From an uncultured Acidobacteriaceae bacterium (GTDB lineage Bacteria; Acidobacteriota; Terriglobia; Terriglobales; Acidobacteriaceae), in the NCBI GenBank assembly GCA_903842065.1, contig CAIMKZ010000016.1:19253-83252 (forward strand): a stretch of 64,000 nucleotides of DNA. Direction: 5' to 3'. The notes below the pieces were generated by a model, which saw only the letters and a program-made list of their open reading frames with translations, was not told the origin of the DNA and did no database searches. Below, in pieces: positions 16,876 to 25,104 of the stretch. Each line of letters starts with the position of its first letter. Position 1 is the stretch's first letter. A program made the position numbers and the translations under genes.

Positions 16876-17715
16876 ATGTTCAATACAAACTCATTGCTTC
16901 GCGCCGGCAGGATGCCGGTTCTTATGCTCATTGTGGCAGCCGCCATCCTGTCGGGATGCAAATCGAAGCAGGACCAAGCGCTGGAGCAGGCCAAGAAACA
17001 GGCGGCCGCAACCGGTCAGGCACAGCAGGTGGTTTCTGTAGACAAGAATGGAACCACGACAACAACAGTAGTGCAGCCAGCGGCAGCAGGACAGAAGAAC
17101 GAGGTTATTACCACGACCACAGCCCTGCCAGCGCCAGGAGCGCCCGTCCCAGCACGCTCAGAGCCCATAGTCTCTCAGGTGCCGATCCCGCTCGACGTGA
17201 CCATTCCAGCAGGCGCCACGCTGGCTATCCGGATAGATCAGCACCTCAGCGTAAAGTCCAGCAGCGCCGGAGATACGTTTAGCGGCGAGTTCGTTGAGCC
17301 TATTCTGGAAAACGACAACAGTGTGCTGGTGCCGAAGGGCACAGTAGTAGGCGGCGTAGTGGTTGTGTCGCATCGAAGAGGGCACTTCAAGGGTAGTTCA
17401 TTGCTCGAGTTGCGGTTGACCTCACTCACGCTGAATGGAGCGCAATATGCGCTGGCTACGCGCGATCTTGCGCGTACCCAAAAGGGCAAGGGCAAACGCT
17501 CGACAGCTCTCATTGCCGGAGGGGCAGGGTTGGGCATGCTGGTGGGCGGATTAGCCTCAGGTGGCACCGGCGTCGCAGTAGGCGGCCTGGTGGGTGGTGG
17601 AGCTGGAACCGCAGTCGCAGGATTGACTGGCAACCGGGATATAGATATACCGGCGGAGTCGATTGTGCACTTCAAGCTGGCGGAGGATCTGGTAGTGCTA
17701 CAGCCCGTAAAGTAA
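16876..17715 (+). CDS. predicted lipoprotein with beta-rich domain and glycine-zipper segment
   Basis: 279 residues. A lipobox (LSGC, Cys at about residue 28) follows the N-terminal hydrophobic helix, so the mature protein should be lipid-anchored. Next come a charged helix (KSKQDQALEQAKKQAAATGQ), a Thr/Ala/Pro linker and a beta-rich domain of about 110 residues (VTIPAGATLAIRIDQHLSVK to LRLTSLTLNGAQYAL). A glycine-zipper-like stretch (AGGAGLGMLVGGLASGGTGV onward) may contact the membrane. Similar architectures are frequent in acidobacteria, without a known role. The start has no strong ribosome site. Confidence 0.7.
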   Translation: MFNTNSLLRAGRMPVLMLIVAAAILSGCKSKQDQALEQAKKQAAATGQAQQVVSVDKNGTTTTTVVQPAAAGQKNEVITTTTALPAPGAPVPARSEPIVSQVPIPLDVTIPAGATLAIRIDQHLSVKSSSAGDTFSGEFVEPILENDNSVLVPKGTVVGGVVVVSHRRGHFKGSSLLELRLTSLTLNGAQYALATRDLARTQKGKGKRSTALIAGGAGLGMLVGGLASGGTGVAVGGLVGGGAGTAVAGLTGNRDIDIPAESIVHFKLAEDLVVLQPVK

Positions 17716-17760
17716 TGTAATCGTAGCCTGTTTGTATCATGGCTACTGAATTCTGATGTA

Positions 17761-17805
17761 AATGAGGGTCAAGAATGCTGCAGCCCTGCCATCTTGACCC
17801 TTATT
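17761..17805 (+). terminator. long inverted repeat after lipoprotein gene
   Basis: Positions 17761-17774 and 17792-17805 form a 14-bp stem (core GGGTCAAGA / TCTTGACCC, one G-U pair) with a 17-base loop, 46 bp after the stop at 17715. Likely a terminator. Confidence 0.5.
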
Positions 17806-17952
17806 GTCAGAGATGCCTGAACATGCCCAAAGGCCGACACCTCATTCCCAAGTAATAAGCTGACGCCATGTAAATGCAGCACTCGCATGATGTCGCATAG
17901 GCTGCAACTCTTTAGCTTCGATTCAAGCCCCGACGCGAGGGGGCGCAATTTC

Positions 17953-19218
17953 ATGCCTGCACTAGCTCGATCACGCTGGATACGATCGCTGCTCAAATCT
18001 CTCGGTCCTGGGATCATTACCGGCGCCGCGGACGACGATCCTTCGGGCATAGCAACATACTCCATTGCAGGCGCACAGCTGGGGACCAAACTGCTTTGGA
18101 CCGCACTCCTGACCTGGCCCCTGGTGGCGGCGGTGCAGATGATGTGCGCACGCATTGGCCAGGTGACCGGGCAGGGTTTAGCAGGAAATATCAAACAGCG
18201 GTTTCCGAGATGGCTGTTGCTTGCCTTCGTCGTGGCGCTGCTTGCTGCCAACACGATCAACATGGCCGCGGATCTAGCCGGTATGGCGGATGCGGCCGCG
18301 ATGTTGTCGGGAATCATGCCTCATTGGTTTGTGGTGTTATTCGCGCTTCTGATTTCATGGGCAACAGTCCGACTCCGATACAGGCAGATCGCCAGCGTGC
18401 TCAAGTGGCTAGTGCTTGCGCTCTTCGCATATCCCATTACCGCGTTTGTGGTGGGAGTCGATTGGGGCCAGGCTCTGCACGACACGGTGGTGACGTCCAT
18501 GCCGCAGAGCAGAGGAGAGTGGGCAACGCTGGTTGCGATTCTTGGCACCACGATCAGCCCCTATCTCTTTTTCTGGCAGACGAGTGAAGAAGTCGAAGAA
18601 GCGAAGTCGGCAGGTCAGAGTTCCCTTGCCTTGCGCAGGGGAGCGACCTCAGAGGAACTGCAATTGAGAAATATCGATGTTGGCGTGGGCGCGTTCTTCT
18701 CTAACATGGTCATGTTCTTTATCATTCTGACCACTGCCGCTACACTCAACAAGCACGGAATTACGAATATTGAAACTTCCCGCCAGGCTGCTGAAGCTCT
18801 CAGACCATTTGCGGGCAGGTTTGCTGCGACCCTGTTTACCCTGGGTATAGTCGGAGTGGGATTCCTTGCCATCCCCACGCTGGCTGGATCGACGGCATAC
18901 GCCTTCGCTGAGACATTTGGATGGCGCCAGGGGCTGAACAAGAAGCTGTGGCAAGCGCGATGGTTTTACGCTCTGATTCTTGCATCTTCCGCGGTGGCAG
19001 TTGTGCTGAACTTCACCGGTATCAACCCCTTGAAGGCGCTCTACTGGACGGCTGTAATCAACGGCTTATTGGCGCCTTTCCTTCTGGTTGCAATATTGAT
19101 CGTTGCCGCCGACAGTAAGTTGATGCAGGGTCAGCCCAGCTCCAGGTTTGGATGGATTGTCGTGGCATTAACCACAGTGGCCATGTTCGTTGCGGGTGTC
19201 GCAATGTTTGTTTTGTAG
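17953..19218 (+). CDS. Nramp-family-like divalent metal transporter, divergent ion site
   Basis: 421 residues from the ATG at 17953, chosen for the GAGGGGG run upstream; an in-frame ATG at 17887 would add 22 unlikely residues. About eleven membrane helices are visible. TM1 reads GPGIITGAADDDPSGIATYS, where classical Nramp has DPGN, and TM6 reads LGTTISPYLFFWQTSEE, where the classical MPH supplies a metal-binding Met. The loss of the Asn and the Met points to a branch with altered ion preference; Mg2+-type transport has been described for divergent Nramp relatives. With mgtA nearby, a role in Mg2+ or Mn2+ uptake is possible but inferred. Confidence 0.85.
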   Translation: MPALARSRWIRSLLKSLGPGIITGAADDDPSGIATYSIAGAQLGTKLLWTALLTWPLVAAVQMMCARIGQVTGQGLAGNIKQRFPRWLLLAFVVALLAANTINMAADLAGMADAAAMLSGIMPHWFVVLFALLISWATVRLRYRQIASVLKWLVLALFAYPITAFVVGVDWGQALHDTVVTSMPQSRGEWATLVAILGTTISPYLFFWQTSEEVEEAKSAGQSSLALRRGATSEELQLRNIDVGVGAFFSNMVMFFIILTTAATLNKHGITNIETSRQAAEALRPFAGRFAATLFTLGIVGVGFLAIPTLAGSTAYAFAETFGWRQGLNKKLWQARWFYALILASSAVAVVLNFTGINPLKALYWTAVINGLLAPFLLVAILIVAADSKLMQGQPSSRFGWIVVALTTVAMFVAGVAMFVL

Positions 19219-19259
19219 GCGAGACGCGCAAGACGGTAGAGGCCAGGGGAGGTCAGCCT

Positions 19260-19415
19260 TTAGATCCAGCGAAGGAGCAGGAGTATGACAACAACGGCTA
19301 GGATCAACCCCAGTCCTCCGGACGGATAATAGCCCCAGTTTCTGCTATGCGACCACCGAGGCAGTACGCCTAGAAGTGCCAGGATTAAAAGTACGATCAG
19401 AATTGTTCCAAGCAT
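19260..19415 (-). CDS. DUF3309-like small membrane protein
   Basis: 51 residues on the minus strand. It begins MLGTILIVLLILALLGVLPR, then WSHSRNWGYYPSGGLGL, then a second hydrophobic helix ending LLLLRWI. The pattern helix, LPxW, SRxWGYxPSGGLG, helix is the DUF3309 signature. The protein is a tiny inner-membrane peptide of unknown role, often seen in stress-associated neighbourhoods. The gene converges on the Nramp gene, 41 bp from its stop. An AGGAA-like ribosome site precedes the ATG. Confidence 0.82.
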   Translation of the reverse strand: MLGTILIVLLILALLGVLPRWSHSRNWGYYPSGGLGLILAVVVILLLLRWI

Positions 19416-19457
19416 GTGATTCCTCGATTCATCCTTTTCAGACCCTTGCGTTCAATG

Positions 19458-19489
19458 TTCTTTGCGGACTCTGACGAGTCCGCAAAGAA
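19458..19489. terminator. strong bidirectional hairpin
   Basis: A perfect 14-bp stem (TTCTTTGCGGACTC / GAGTCCGCAAAGAA) with a TGAC loop, 14 bp beyond the stop of the OmpA-family gene on the minus strand. On the plus strand it is followed by TTATCTTTTCTT, so it can serve both directions. Confidence 0.75.
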
Positions 19490-19503
19490 TTATCTTTTCT
19501 TGT

Positions 19504-21108
19504 CTAGCGAAGGCTGCCCGTAGTGGGATTAACCGGAACTCCGATTGCTTCGCCCGACACCAGCAGTTCTACCCTTCGGTTTTGCTGCCGACCAGTTGCG
19601 TTATCGTTGGTCGCTACCGGCAGGGAATTGCCGAATCCCCGAGCCGTCACCGAATTTGCGGTCACACCCTGAGCCACCATGTAATCGCGCACAGAAGTGG
19701 CGCGGTTCTCAGATAGCTTCTGGTTCATCTCATCGCCGCCAACGTTGTCTGTATAGCCGCCAACCTGGATAGCGAGACTTGGATATGCGATCAGGATTCC
19801 AGATACCTTCGCCAGCTTCTCACGCGCGCCTGACTTCAGCGAATACGCGCCGGTGTCAAACAGAACATCGGACATGCTCACAATGAGTCCGCGCGCACTA
19901 TCGCGAGTCTCTAGCACTCGATTCAACTGCTCTGACAGCTGCGCACGCATGACCGCTTTCTGCGCGTTCGCATCGGATTCGCCCTGCTGCGCCTGTTGCG
20001 CGATCAGACGGGAGTGGTCGGCATCGGCCTGAGCCGCGTTGATCGCAATTGCCGACGCATTCTGGCTTGAAATCATTGCAGCCTGCGCATTCGCCGCATC
20101 GGCGTGAGCGGTTGCTTCGCTGGCCTGTGCGGCCTCTGCGCTGGCTTGCGCAACTGCCGCGTCAGACTGGGCCTTGGCATTCATGCGGTTGGCGTCGTCG
20201 GCGCGTGCCTGCAACCGTACCTGCGCATTTGCTGCTGCTTGCTGCTCGTTTTCATGGCGAACTTCGTCGATCCTCTTCACTGCGATGGCGCGCGCATCTT
20301 CCGCGGTCTGCACGGTCTGTCGAGACGAAGCAATCAGCTGTTTTCTATCGGAATGCCGTTTGGTGGCAAGCCCATCGGCTGTGTCCATTGACTTGACGGC
20401 ATGCTGATAACTTTCGGCAGCATACTGTTCCGCGCCCTCGGACTTGGCGATGCGCAGAGCATTGCGCGCTTCCAGAAACTCCAATGGCAGCTTGGCATCC
20501 AGGACGACGGGATCGAACTTGTATCCTGTGGGAATGTAGCCGCCGCGTTCCATGAGCTCATATTTCGCATTCACCGCTTCCGAAGTGCCCCTCGTGTCGG
20601 CGCGAACAACATTTTCAAGCACGACTACATTGCTGGGTTGCCGGACGGCAAAATAGGGTTCCGCGGTTACCACCAACGCAAACGCCTGAAGATTTGTAGT
20701 GGCTGTCAGCTTACTGCGATTGTTGTCGCCCACCAGTACCTCTCCAAGATTGATTGCGTGGCCATCGGGCGAGATCGCCCAGAGCACGTATGTCAGATAC
20801 TCGCCGCCAAATGTCGAAGGGCTGCGCAGTTCTCCGAAAGTCGCCTCGACCTCCAGGGTGCCACGCTTGCTTCGCACTTTAGCGCTGCCGTTGGCTGAAG
20901 GCATCAGCGACGTACCGGCGAAATCTACATGCGTGGCATCTCCACGGTGCTCGTAATTGACGGCTTCGACTGTGCGACTTGTCACCGTCACCGAATAGAG
21001 AGTCGTCGCGCCGGCAGGTACGAGGGTGAGCGTATCCTGGGGGCTGGCGTGGGCAAATACACCCAAGCTAAGGGCACTTCCAATGATCAATGTAAGCGTG
21101 TGTTTCAA
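19504..21108 (-). CDS. OmpA-family outer-membrane/peptidoglycan-associated protein with long Ala-rich coiled coil
   Basis: 534 residues if it starts at the TTG at 21108, which has GGGAG five bases upstream and gives a clean signal peptide (LIIGSALSLGVFAHA). An ATG at 21174 adds 22 non-signal-like residues and has no ribosome site. Residues ~25-200 are beta-rich (LVPAGATTLYSVTVTSRTVE). About 200 residues of Ala/Gln/Asp-rich coiled coil follow. The C-terminal OmpA domain carries VLFDTGAYSLKSGAREKLAK, GYTDNVGGDEMNQKLSENRA and GRQQNRRVEL, the peptidoglycan-binding motif. It probably tethers the outer envelope to the wall. It stands upstream of convergent DUF3309. Confidence 0.88.
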   Translation of the reverse strand: MKHTLTLIIGSALSLGVFAHASPQDTLTLVPAGATTLYSVTVTSRTVEAVNYEHRGDATHVDFAGTSLMPSANGSAKVRSKRGTLEVEATFGELRSPSTFGGEYLTYVLWAISPDGHAINLGEVLVGDNNRSKLTATTNLQAFALVVTAEPYFAVRQPSNVVVLENVVRADTRGTSEAVNAKYELMERGGYIPTGYKFDPVVLDAKLPLEFLEARNALRIAKSEGAEQYAAESYQHAVKSMDTADGLATKRHSDRKQLIASSRQTVQTAEDARAIAVKRIDEVRHENEQQAAANAQVRLQARADDANRMNAKAQSDAAVAQASAEAAQASEATAHADAANAQAAMISSQNASAIAINAAQADADHSRLIAQQAQQGESDANAQKAVMRAQLSEQLNRVLETRDSARGLIVSMSDVLFDTGAYSLKSGAREKLAKVSGILIAYPSLAIQVGGYTDNVGGDEMNQKLSENRATSVRDYMVAQGVTANSVTARGFGNSLPVATNDNATGRQQNRRVELLVSGEAIGVPVNPTTGSLR

Positions 21109-21194
21109 AGTTTCTCCCACGGCGGATAGCCGCCATCTTGCGTTGTTGACGTGAGTGTGCCGATAAATGGACATTGGCGCTTATTGTGTGGCCG

Positions 21195-21386
21195 TCAACG
21201 TCCTACACGGAATTGGCTGAGGTGCCCAAATATTCCGTAGAGATTCGCGATCCACAAAATCAAGACAATGACCACCAGGCTGTTCAGGATCGACTTTACC
21301 TGCCCCTGCATGGGGATGAACCTGTTCACAATCCAAAGCAGAAGCCCTGCTGCGACAATGGTGATTAAGACCGTGGTAAGTGGCAT
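21195..21386 (-). CDS. Thivi_2564-like small membrane protein
   Basis: 63 residues from the ATG at 21386 (GGAG nine bases upstream; a longer in-frame start at 21422 is less likely). It reads MPLTTVLITIVAAGLLLWIV, then NRFIPMQGQVKSILNSLVVI, then a second hydrophobic helix. The NRFIPM(x)3(x)KSILN link between two helices is the family signature. No function is known. It lies 76 bp after the YflT-like gene on the same strand and may be co-transcribed with it. Confidence 0.8.
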   Translation of the reverse strand: MPLTTVLITIVAAGLLLWIVNRFIPMQGQVKSILNSLVVIVLILWIANLYGIFGHLSQFRVGR

Positions 21387-21461
21387 CTGGTGTTCTCCAA
21401 TCATTTTCCGAACCGGATACATGCTCTGCGCAGGCGCCGGAGTTGTTGCCGATACCGGATG

Positions 21462-21989
21462 TTAGGCGAAGACCCGCTCGCCATGGACCGTGCAGGAACT
21501 GTGCTCGGTCTCTGCGATAATGTCCTTTGCCCTGGCTACGGCGTCAGCCGTGCCATGATCGATAAGCATGTATTTGTCGGTCTTGAGGGCTACCTCGTAC
21601 TTCACGACACTGTCCTTGGGAATGCCGATGCTCACCAGGGCCGCTCCAATCGCGCTAACTCCGCCAACTACAGCGGCGCCTTCAAGCCCGCCAACAATCC
21701 AGGCCATGAGCGGGCCCGCGATAAGAATCGGTCCAATGCCGGGAATTGCGAACAGCGCTGAGCCAAACAGAAGGCCCCAGAACCCTCCCCAGAACGCGCC
21801 CACTTTGCCCCAGTACTTCATCCGGTCTCCGGCGTTATAGTAGCCCACCACGTGCTCATCTGTGTGTGTATCGCGTGCGGCGATCGAGAGGCTCTTCATA
21901 TCCACGCCAGCTAATTGCAATTCCTTGATGGCATGTTCCGCCTGCACGTGCGTGTCGTATATGGTAACAACAGAATTCGTCGTGTTCAT
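21462..21989 (-). CDS. YflT-like general stress domain protein with glycine-rich membrane segment
   Basis: 175 residues. The N-terminal ~45 residues (SVVTIYDTHVQAEHAIKEL, then AGVDMKSLSIAARD) match the heat-induced stress protein YflT-type domain. The middle holds a Gly-rich hydrophobic hairpin (GAFWGGFWGLLFGSALFAIP and GPLMAWIVGGLEGAAVVGG), and the end returns to an alpha/beta pattern (YEVALKTDKYMLIDHG). The family is associated with general stress and probably sits at the inner membrane. The ribosome site TTAGAGG is upstream of the ATG. Confidence 0.8.
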   Translation of the reverse strand: MNTTNSVVTIYDTHVQAEHAIKELQLAGVDMKSLSIAARDTHTDEHVVGYYNAGDRMKYWGKVGAFWGGFWGLLFGSALFAIPGIGPILIAGPLMAWIVGGLEGAAVVGGVSAIGAALVSIGIPKDSVVKYEVALKTDKYMLIDHGTADAVARAKDIIAETEHSSCTVHGERVFA

Positions 21990-22240
21990 CCTCTAACTCC
22001 ATGTTCAGTTGTTTATGGTCCATTCCCTCAACCGACCGATTTCGAACTTGAGCGCACAGGGACGGATCCCGTCAGCAGCTGGCGCCAGCCCTGTGGTGTG
22101 GGTGAAACTGAAGTGGGGGCTGTATGGCACCGCTATTGATTCAGTCTTCCATGTTGAATGGTCAACGTCTGAGCAATTGGGCTCACGATGCGCGAATCAG
22201 ATTTCTGAGACGGCAATTCCCGCTTGTCTATGCTGTCGCA

Positions 22241-23428
22241 CTATGGCTTTGGTGTAACGACGGGCATTTGCAAGGGCTTGTCAATCTTCGGCGCAGATGA
22301 GCTTGCAGCAAGGGGCGCATTATCTACGGGTAGTATTGTGCCTGCGGGATAAATGATAATCCTGATCGATCCCCAATCTGCGTCCAGGCTTGCGTCAATC
22401 TGCTTTCCCATTCCCAATGTCTTTAGCAGGGTATCGTCAAATCCAAAGTTATCGACCAGGTATGCGCGAATAACCATAGCCCGTGCCTCGGTGAGAGTAA
22501 GCTCCTTCTGACTGTCTCCCTGCATACCGCTGGCGACGACGATGACCGCAACTCCGAATTGGGTCCGTTCCAGGAAGTCGCCGACGGCTTTGAGAGTCTT
22601 CTCATTTGTTAATTTCGCAGTATCCTGGCTATCGAAGATCTGTTTGATTGTGTACGAAAAAGTCTTGATGGGAGCATTCAGCGGCAGGCTGCCGATCTTG
22701 TTCGCTCCCAGGCTGGCAGAATCTTCGTATCCGCGCTTCTTGAAGTAACCGCTCAGCAGAAAGTTATGTTTCAACGCTTCCATATTCTCTTTGAAGGCGG
22801 TTACTCCGGCCTGCGCCTCGAGCACTGTTGCATCCAGGGTGGTCGTGGTCTGCTTCAGGTTGCTGTAGAGTTGCTTGTCGTTCACCAGGGCTCCAACGGT
22901 TCCCTGGCCCGAATCGATCTTGGCGCTTACAGAATTCAGATGAGCAGTTGCCAGCGTGGTGTTATCGATAACCCGTTGACTGCTGTTCAGGATGCTATTT
23001 GCTTTTTTGAAAAGGTCCGCCATTATGAGCGGCGGTTCGCTCTGGATCATGTCACCATCTTTCACTTCGGCCTGATCGGCAGATCCGAACGAAATGGCTA
23101 CGAACTGACTGCCCAGGACACCCTCGGTTTCGATTGAGGCTAGCGAGTCGTGTTTGATGATCTCGTGGGTCGACCTGTCGAGATCCATGACTACTGTGAC
23201 TTTGCCACCTGGGGTGTGAGGTAGCGCGATGCTGCGCACAGTTCCGCTGTGTACCCCGCCCACCTGCACGTCGGCCCCGATAGCCAGGCCTGCAACGTTG
23301 TCGAATTGCGCATTGAGTTGGTAGGTCGAACGGAAAAGGTATTCCTTGCTCCCGATCACAAAGACACCGACAGCCAGAATTGCCAGCGTTCCAACGATGA
23401 ATGCACCCAACCGCGCTAATCTCGACAT
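22241..23428 (-). CDS. MlaD-like MCE-domain lipid transport protein with OmpA-like C-terminal domain
   Basis: 395 residues. One N-terminal membrane helix (LGAFIVGTLAILAVGVFVIG) is followed by the MCE/MlaD domain (YQLNAQFDNVAGLAIGADVQ, VGGVHSGTVRSI, EGVLGSQFVAISFG). A coiled-coil region covers ~150-230. The C-terminal ~130 residues (LTEARAMVIRAYLVDNFGF, DDTLLKTLGMGKQ) resemble an OmpA-like fold, which is absent from E. coli MlaD and would let the protein contact peptidoglycan. Rings of MCE domains shuttle lipids between inner and outer membranes. It is the last gene of the mlaE-mlaF-mlaD operon, 14 bp after mlaF. Confidence 0.85.
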   Translation of the reverse strand: MSRLARLGAFIVGTLAILAVGVFVIGSKEYLFRSTYQLNAQFDNVAGLAIGADVQVGGVHSGTVRSIALPHTPGGKVTVVMDLDRSTHEIIKHDSLASIETEGVLGSQFVAISFGSADQAEVKDGDMIQSEPPLIMADLFKKANSILNSSQRVIDNTTLATAHLNSVSAKIDSGQGTVGALVNDKQLYSNLKQTTTTLDATVLEAQAGVTAFKENMEALKHNFLLSGYFKKRGYEDSASLGANKIGSLPLNAPIKTFSYTIKQIFDSQDTAKLTNEKTLKAVGDFLERTQFGVAVIVVASGMQGDSQKELTLTEARAMVIRAYLVDNFGFDDTLLKTLGMGKQIDASLDADWGSIRIIIYPAGTILPVDNAPLAASSSAPKIDKPLQMPVVTPKP

Positions 23429-23442
23429 AATTCTCCCTACTA

Positions 23443-24225
23443 CTACTTCAGAAATTCCTTCACAAATTCGATATCGCTTTGCTGGAGCTTCTCGAACTTG
23501 CCTTCGATCACAACTTTTCCCTGGTCAAGCAGCGCCAGATGATTCGCAATCGTTCTGGCGCTATGCAGGTCGTGCGTTACTACGACGGAAGCCATCTTGC
23601 GTTCCCTCTGGAGTTTGAGGATCAAGTTGTCTATCTCGCCCGAACTGATAGGGTCGAGGCCGGCTGTGGGCTCGTCGAGCAACAGAATCTCAGGCTCCAG
23701 TGCCAGTGCGCGGGCCAGACCCACACGCTTTTGCATGCCGCCGGAGATATCAGACGGCATCTTGTTGAGATCGCCCTCCATTCCAACCTCGGCCAGCAAC
23801 TGCCTTACTCTGTCCATCCGTTCGGATCTGGAGATGTCTCTGCGATGGTGTTCAAGCGGGAAGGCTATATTCTCAGCCACCGTGAGCGAATCGTAGAGCG
23901 CCGCGTGCTGAAACAGAAATCCCATCTTCATTCTGACTTTGCCCATGTGATCGAGCGGCAGACCGGCGATGTCCTGACCATGAATGCAGACTGATCCAGA
24001 GTCCAGTGTTTCGAGGCGAATAATGAGCCGAAGCAGAACGCTCTTTCCGGTGCCACTGCGTCCGAGCACGGCCAAAGTTTCTCCGCGGTTCACGCGCAGG
24101 TTGATACCGTTGAGAACCTTGTGGGAAGCGAAGCTTTTGTACACGTTCTCGACAGCAATGACGGGCACAATACCTTCGTGCTCTAGATCAGATGTTCTTG
24201 TCGCATTGTCATAAGCAGTTGCCAT
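23443..24225 (-). CDS. mlaF: Mla-type ABC transporter ATP-binding protein
   Basis: 260 residues. The ATPase shows Walker A GRSGTGKS, the signature ISGGMQKR, Walker B ILLLDEPTAGLDP and the switch His in VVTHDLHS. Sequence style (SFASHKVLNGINLRVNRGE and QKRVGLARAL) fits the MlaF/Ttg2A branch, which powers phospholipid transport together with MlaE and MCE proteins. The gene begins 27 bp after mlaE and ends 14 bp before mlaD, so it is in one operon. The first ~20 residues are an atypical extension, and no clear ribosome site precedes the ATG, so an internal start is possible. Confidence 0.92.
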   Translation of the reverse strand: MATAYDNATRTSDLEHEGIVPVIAVENVYKSFASHKVLNGINLRVNRGETLAVLGRSGTGKSVLLRLIIRLETLDSGSVCIHGQDIAGLPLDHMGKVRMKMGFLFQHAALYDSLTVAENIAFPLEHHRRDISRSERMDRVRQLLAEVGMEGDLNKMPSDISGGMQKRVGLARALALEPEILLLDEPTAGLDPISSGEIDNLILKLQRERKMASVVVTHDLHSARTIANHLALLDQGKVVIEGKFEKLQQSDIEFVKEFLK

Positions 24226-24252
24226 ATTTGTGTCACGCGCTTTGCATAAGAG

Positions 24253-25104
24253 TTAAGGAAAGAAAACAAGGATGAACTTTACCAGGACTACGTCGGCAAG
24301 GATAAGAAATAGCGAGGCCAGCACGACTGAGTTGGTGGCGGCCCGACCCACGCCCGCTGCGCCTCCGCGCGTACGCATTCCCTGGAAGCAGGCAATTATC
24401 CCGATGATGAGACCATACACAGCGGTCTTAAAAGTTGGAGGCAGAAACGCGTTGAAGGTGGCGCCCCTAAAGCCGCTCTCGACGAATTGGCGAAACGAGA
24501 GCTGTTCAACAAGAGCTTGTGCGAACCAGCCCGTTAGCAGCGCGCATGCGTCGGCGGCTAGGGTCAGAAGCGGCAGCATCAGAATGCAGGCCAGGACTCG
24601 TGTCGCTGCCAGCAGCCTGTACGGGTTGATCGCGGACGCCTCGATGGCGTCGATCTGCTCGGTCACTTTCATCGATGCAAGTTCCGCGCCGATACCGGCG
24701 CCTACCCGGCCGCTCACGACCAGTCCTGTGATGACCGGACCCATAACCTGAATCACCGAGTAAACAAGAGTTGCTGGAAACATCGACTTGGCGCCGAATC
24801 GACTTAGACTGTAGCGGGCCTCCAAAGATATGACAATGCCAATAGCCGCGCCGGCCAGAGCTACCAGCGGCAGAGATCGCGACCCAACCTCATCGAACTG
24901 CCTGATCAGTTCACGCCATTCATAAGGTGGCGTGATTGCCGCTTTGAGTACCTGCCAGGAGAAGACGCCCAGGCTACCGAACCACTCGAAGAAATGTGAA
25001 AACCGCCTCTTTGCGGAGCTTAGGAGCGAGGAAATTCCTATCGCCTGCGGCTCCGGAAGTGGAGGGCGTATGGCCGCAGCAGCGGTCAAGCCACGATCGC
25101 TCAT
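24253..25104 (-). CDS. mlaE: MlaE-family ABC transporter permease
   Basis: 283 residues from the ATG at 25104, which overlaps the stop of the upstream gene as ATGA. That translational coupling is the reason for choosing it over the in-frame TTG at 25146. After a ~35-residue cytoplasmic lead come the elbow helix and membrane helices of the MlaE fold: PLVALAGAAIGIVISLEARY, GLVVSGRVGAGIGAELASMK, VTEQIDAIEA and IACFQGMRTRGGAAGVG, the last being the contact region for MlaF. It forms the membrane channel of the lipid transporter with MlaF and the MCE protein. Confidence 0.92.
   Translation of the reverse strand: MSDRGLTAAAAIRPPLPEPQAIGISSLLSSAKRRFSHFFEWFGSLGVFSWQVLKAAITPPYEWRELIRQFDEVGSRSLPLVALAGAAIGIVISLEARYSLSRFGAKSMFPATLVYSVIQVMGPVITGLVVSGRVGAGIGAELASMKVTEQIDAIEASAINPYRLLAATRVLACILMLPLLTLAADACALLTGWFAQALVEQLSFRQFVESGFRGATFNAFLPPTFKTAVYGLIIGIIACFQGMRTRGGAAGVGRAATNSVVLASLFLILADVVLVKFILVFFP

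Noticed and set aside
22009..22257. Short plus-strand frame between the YflT-like gene and mlaD
   Set aside because: No ribosome site, no family, overlaps the end of mlaD; treated as non-coding.
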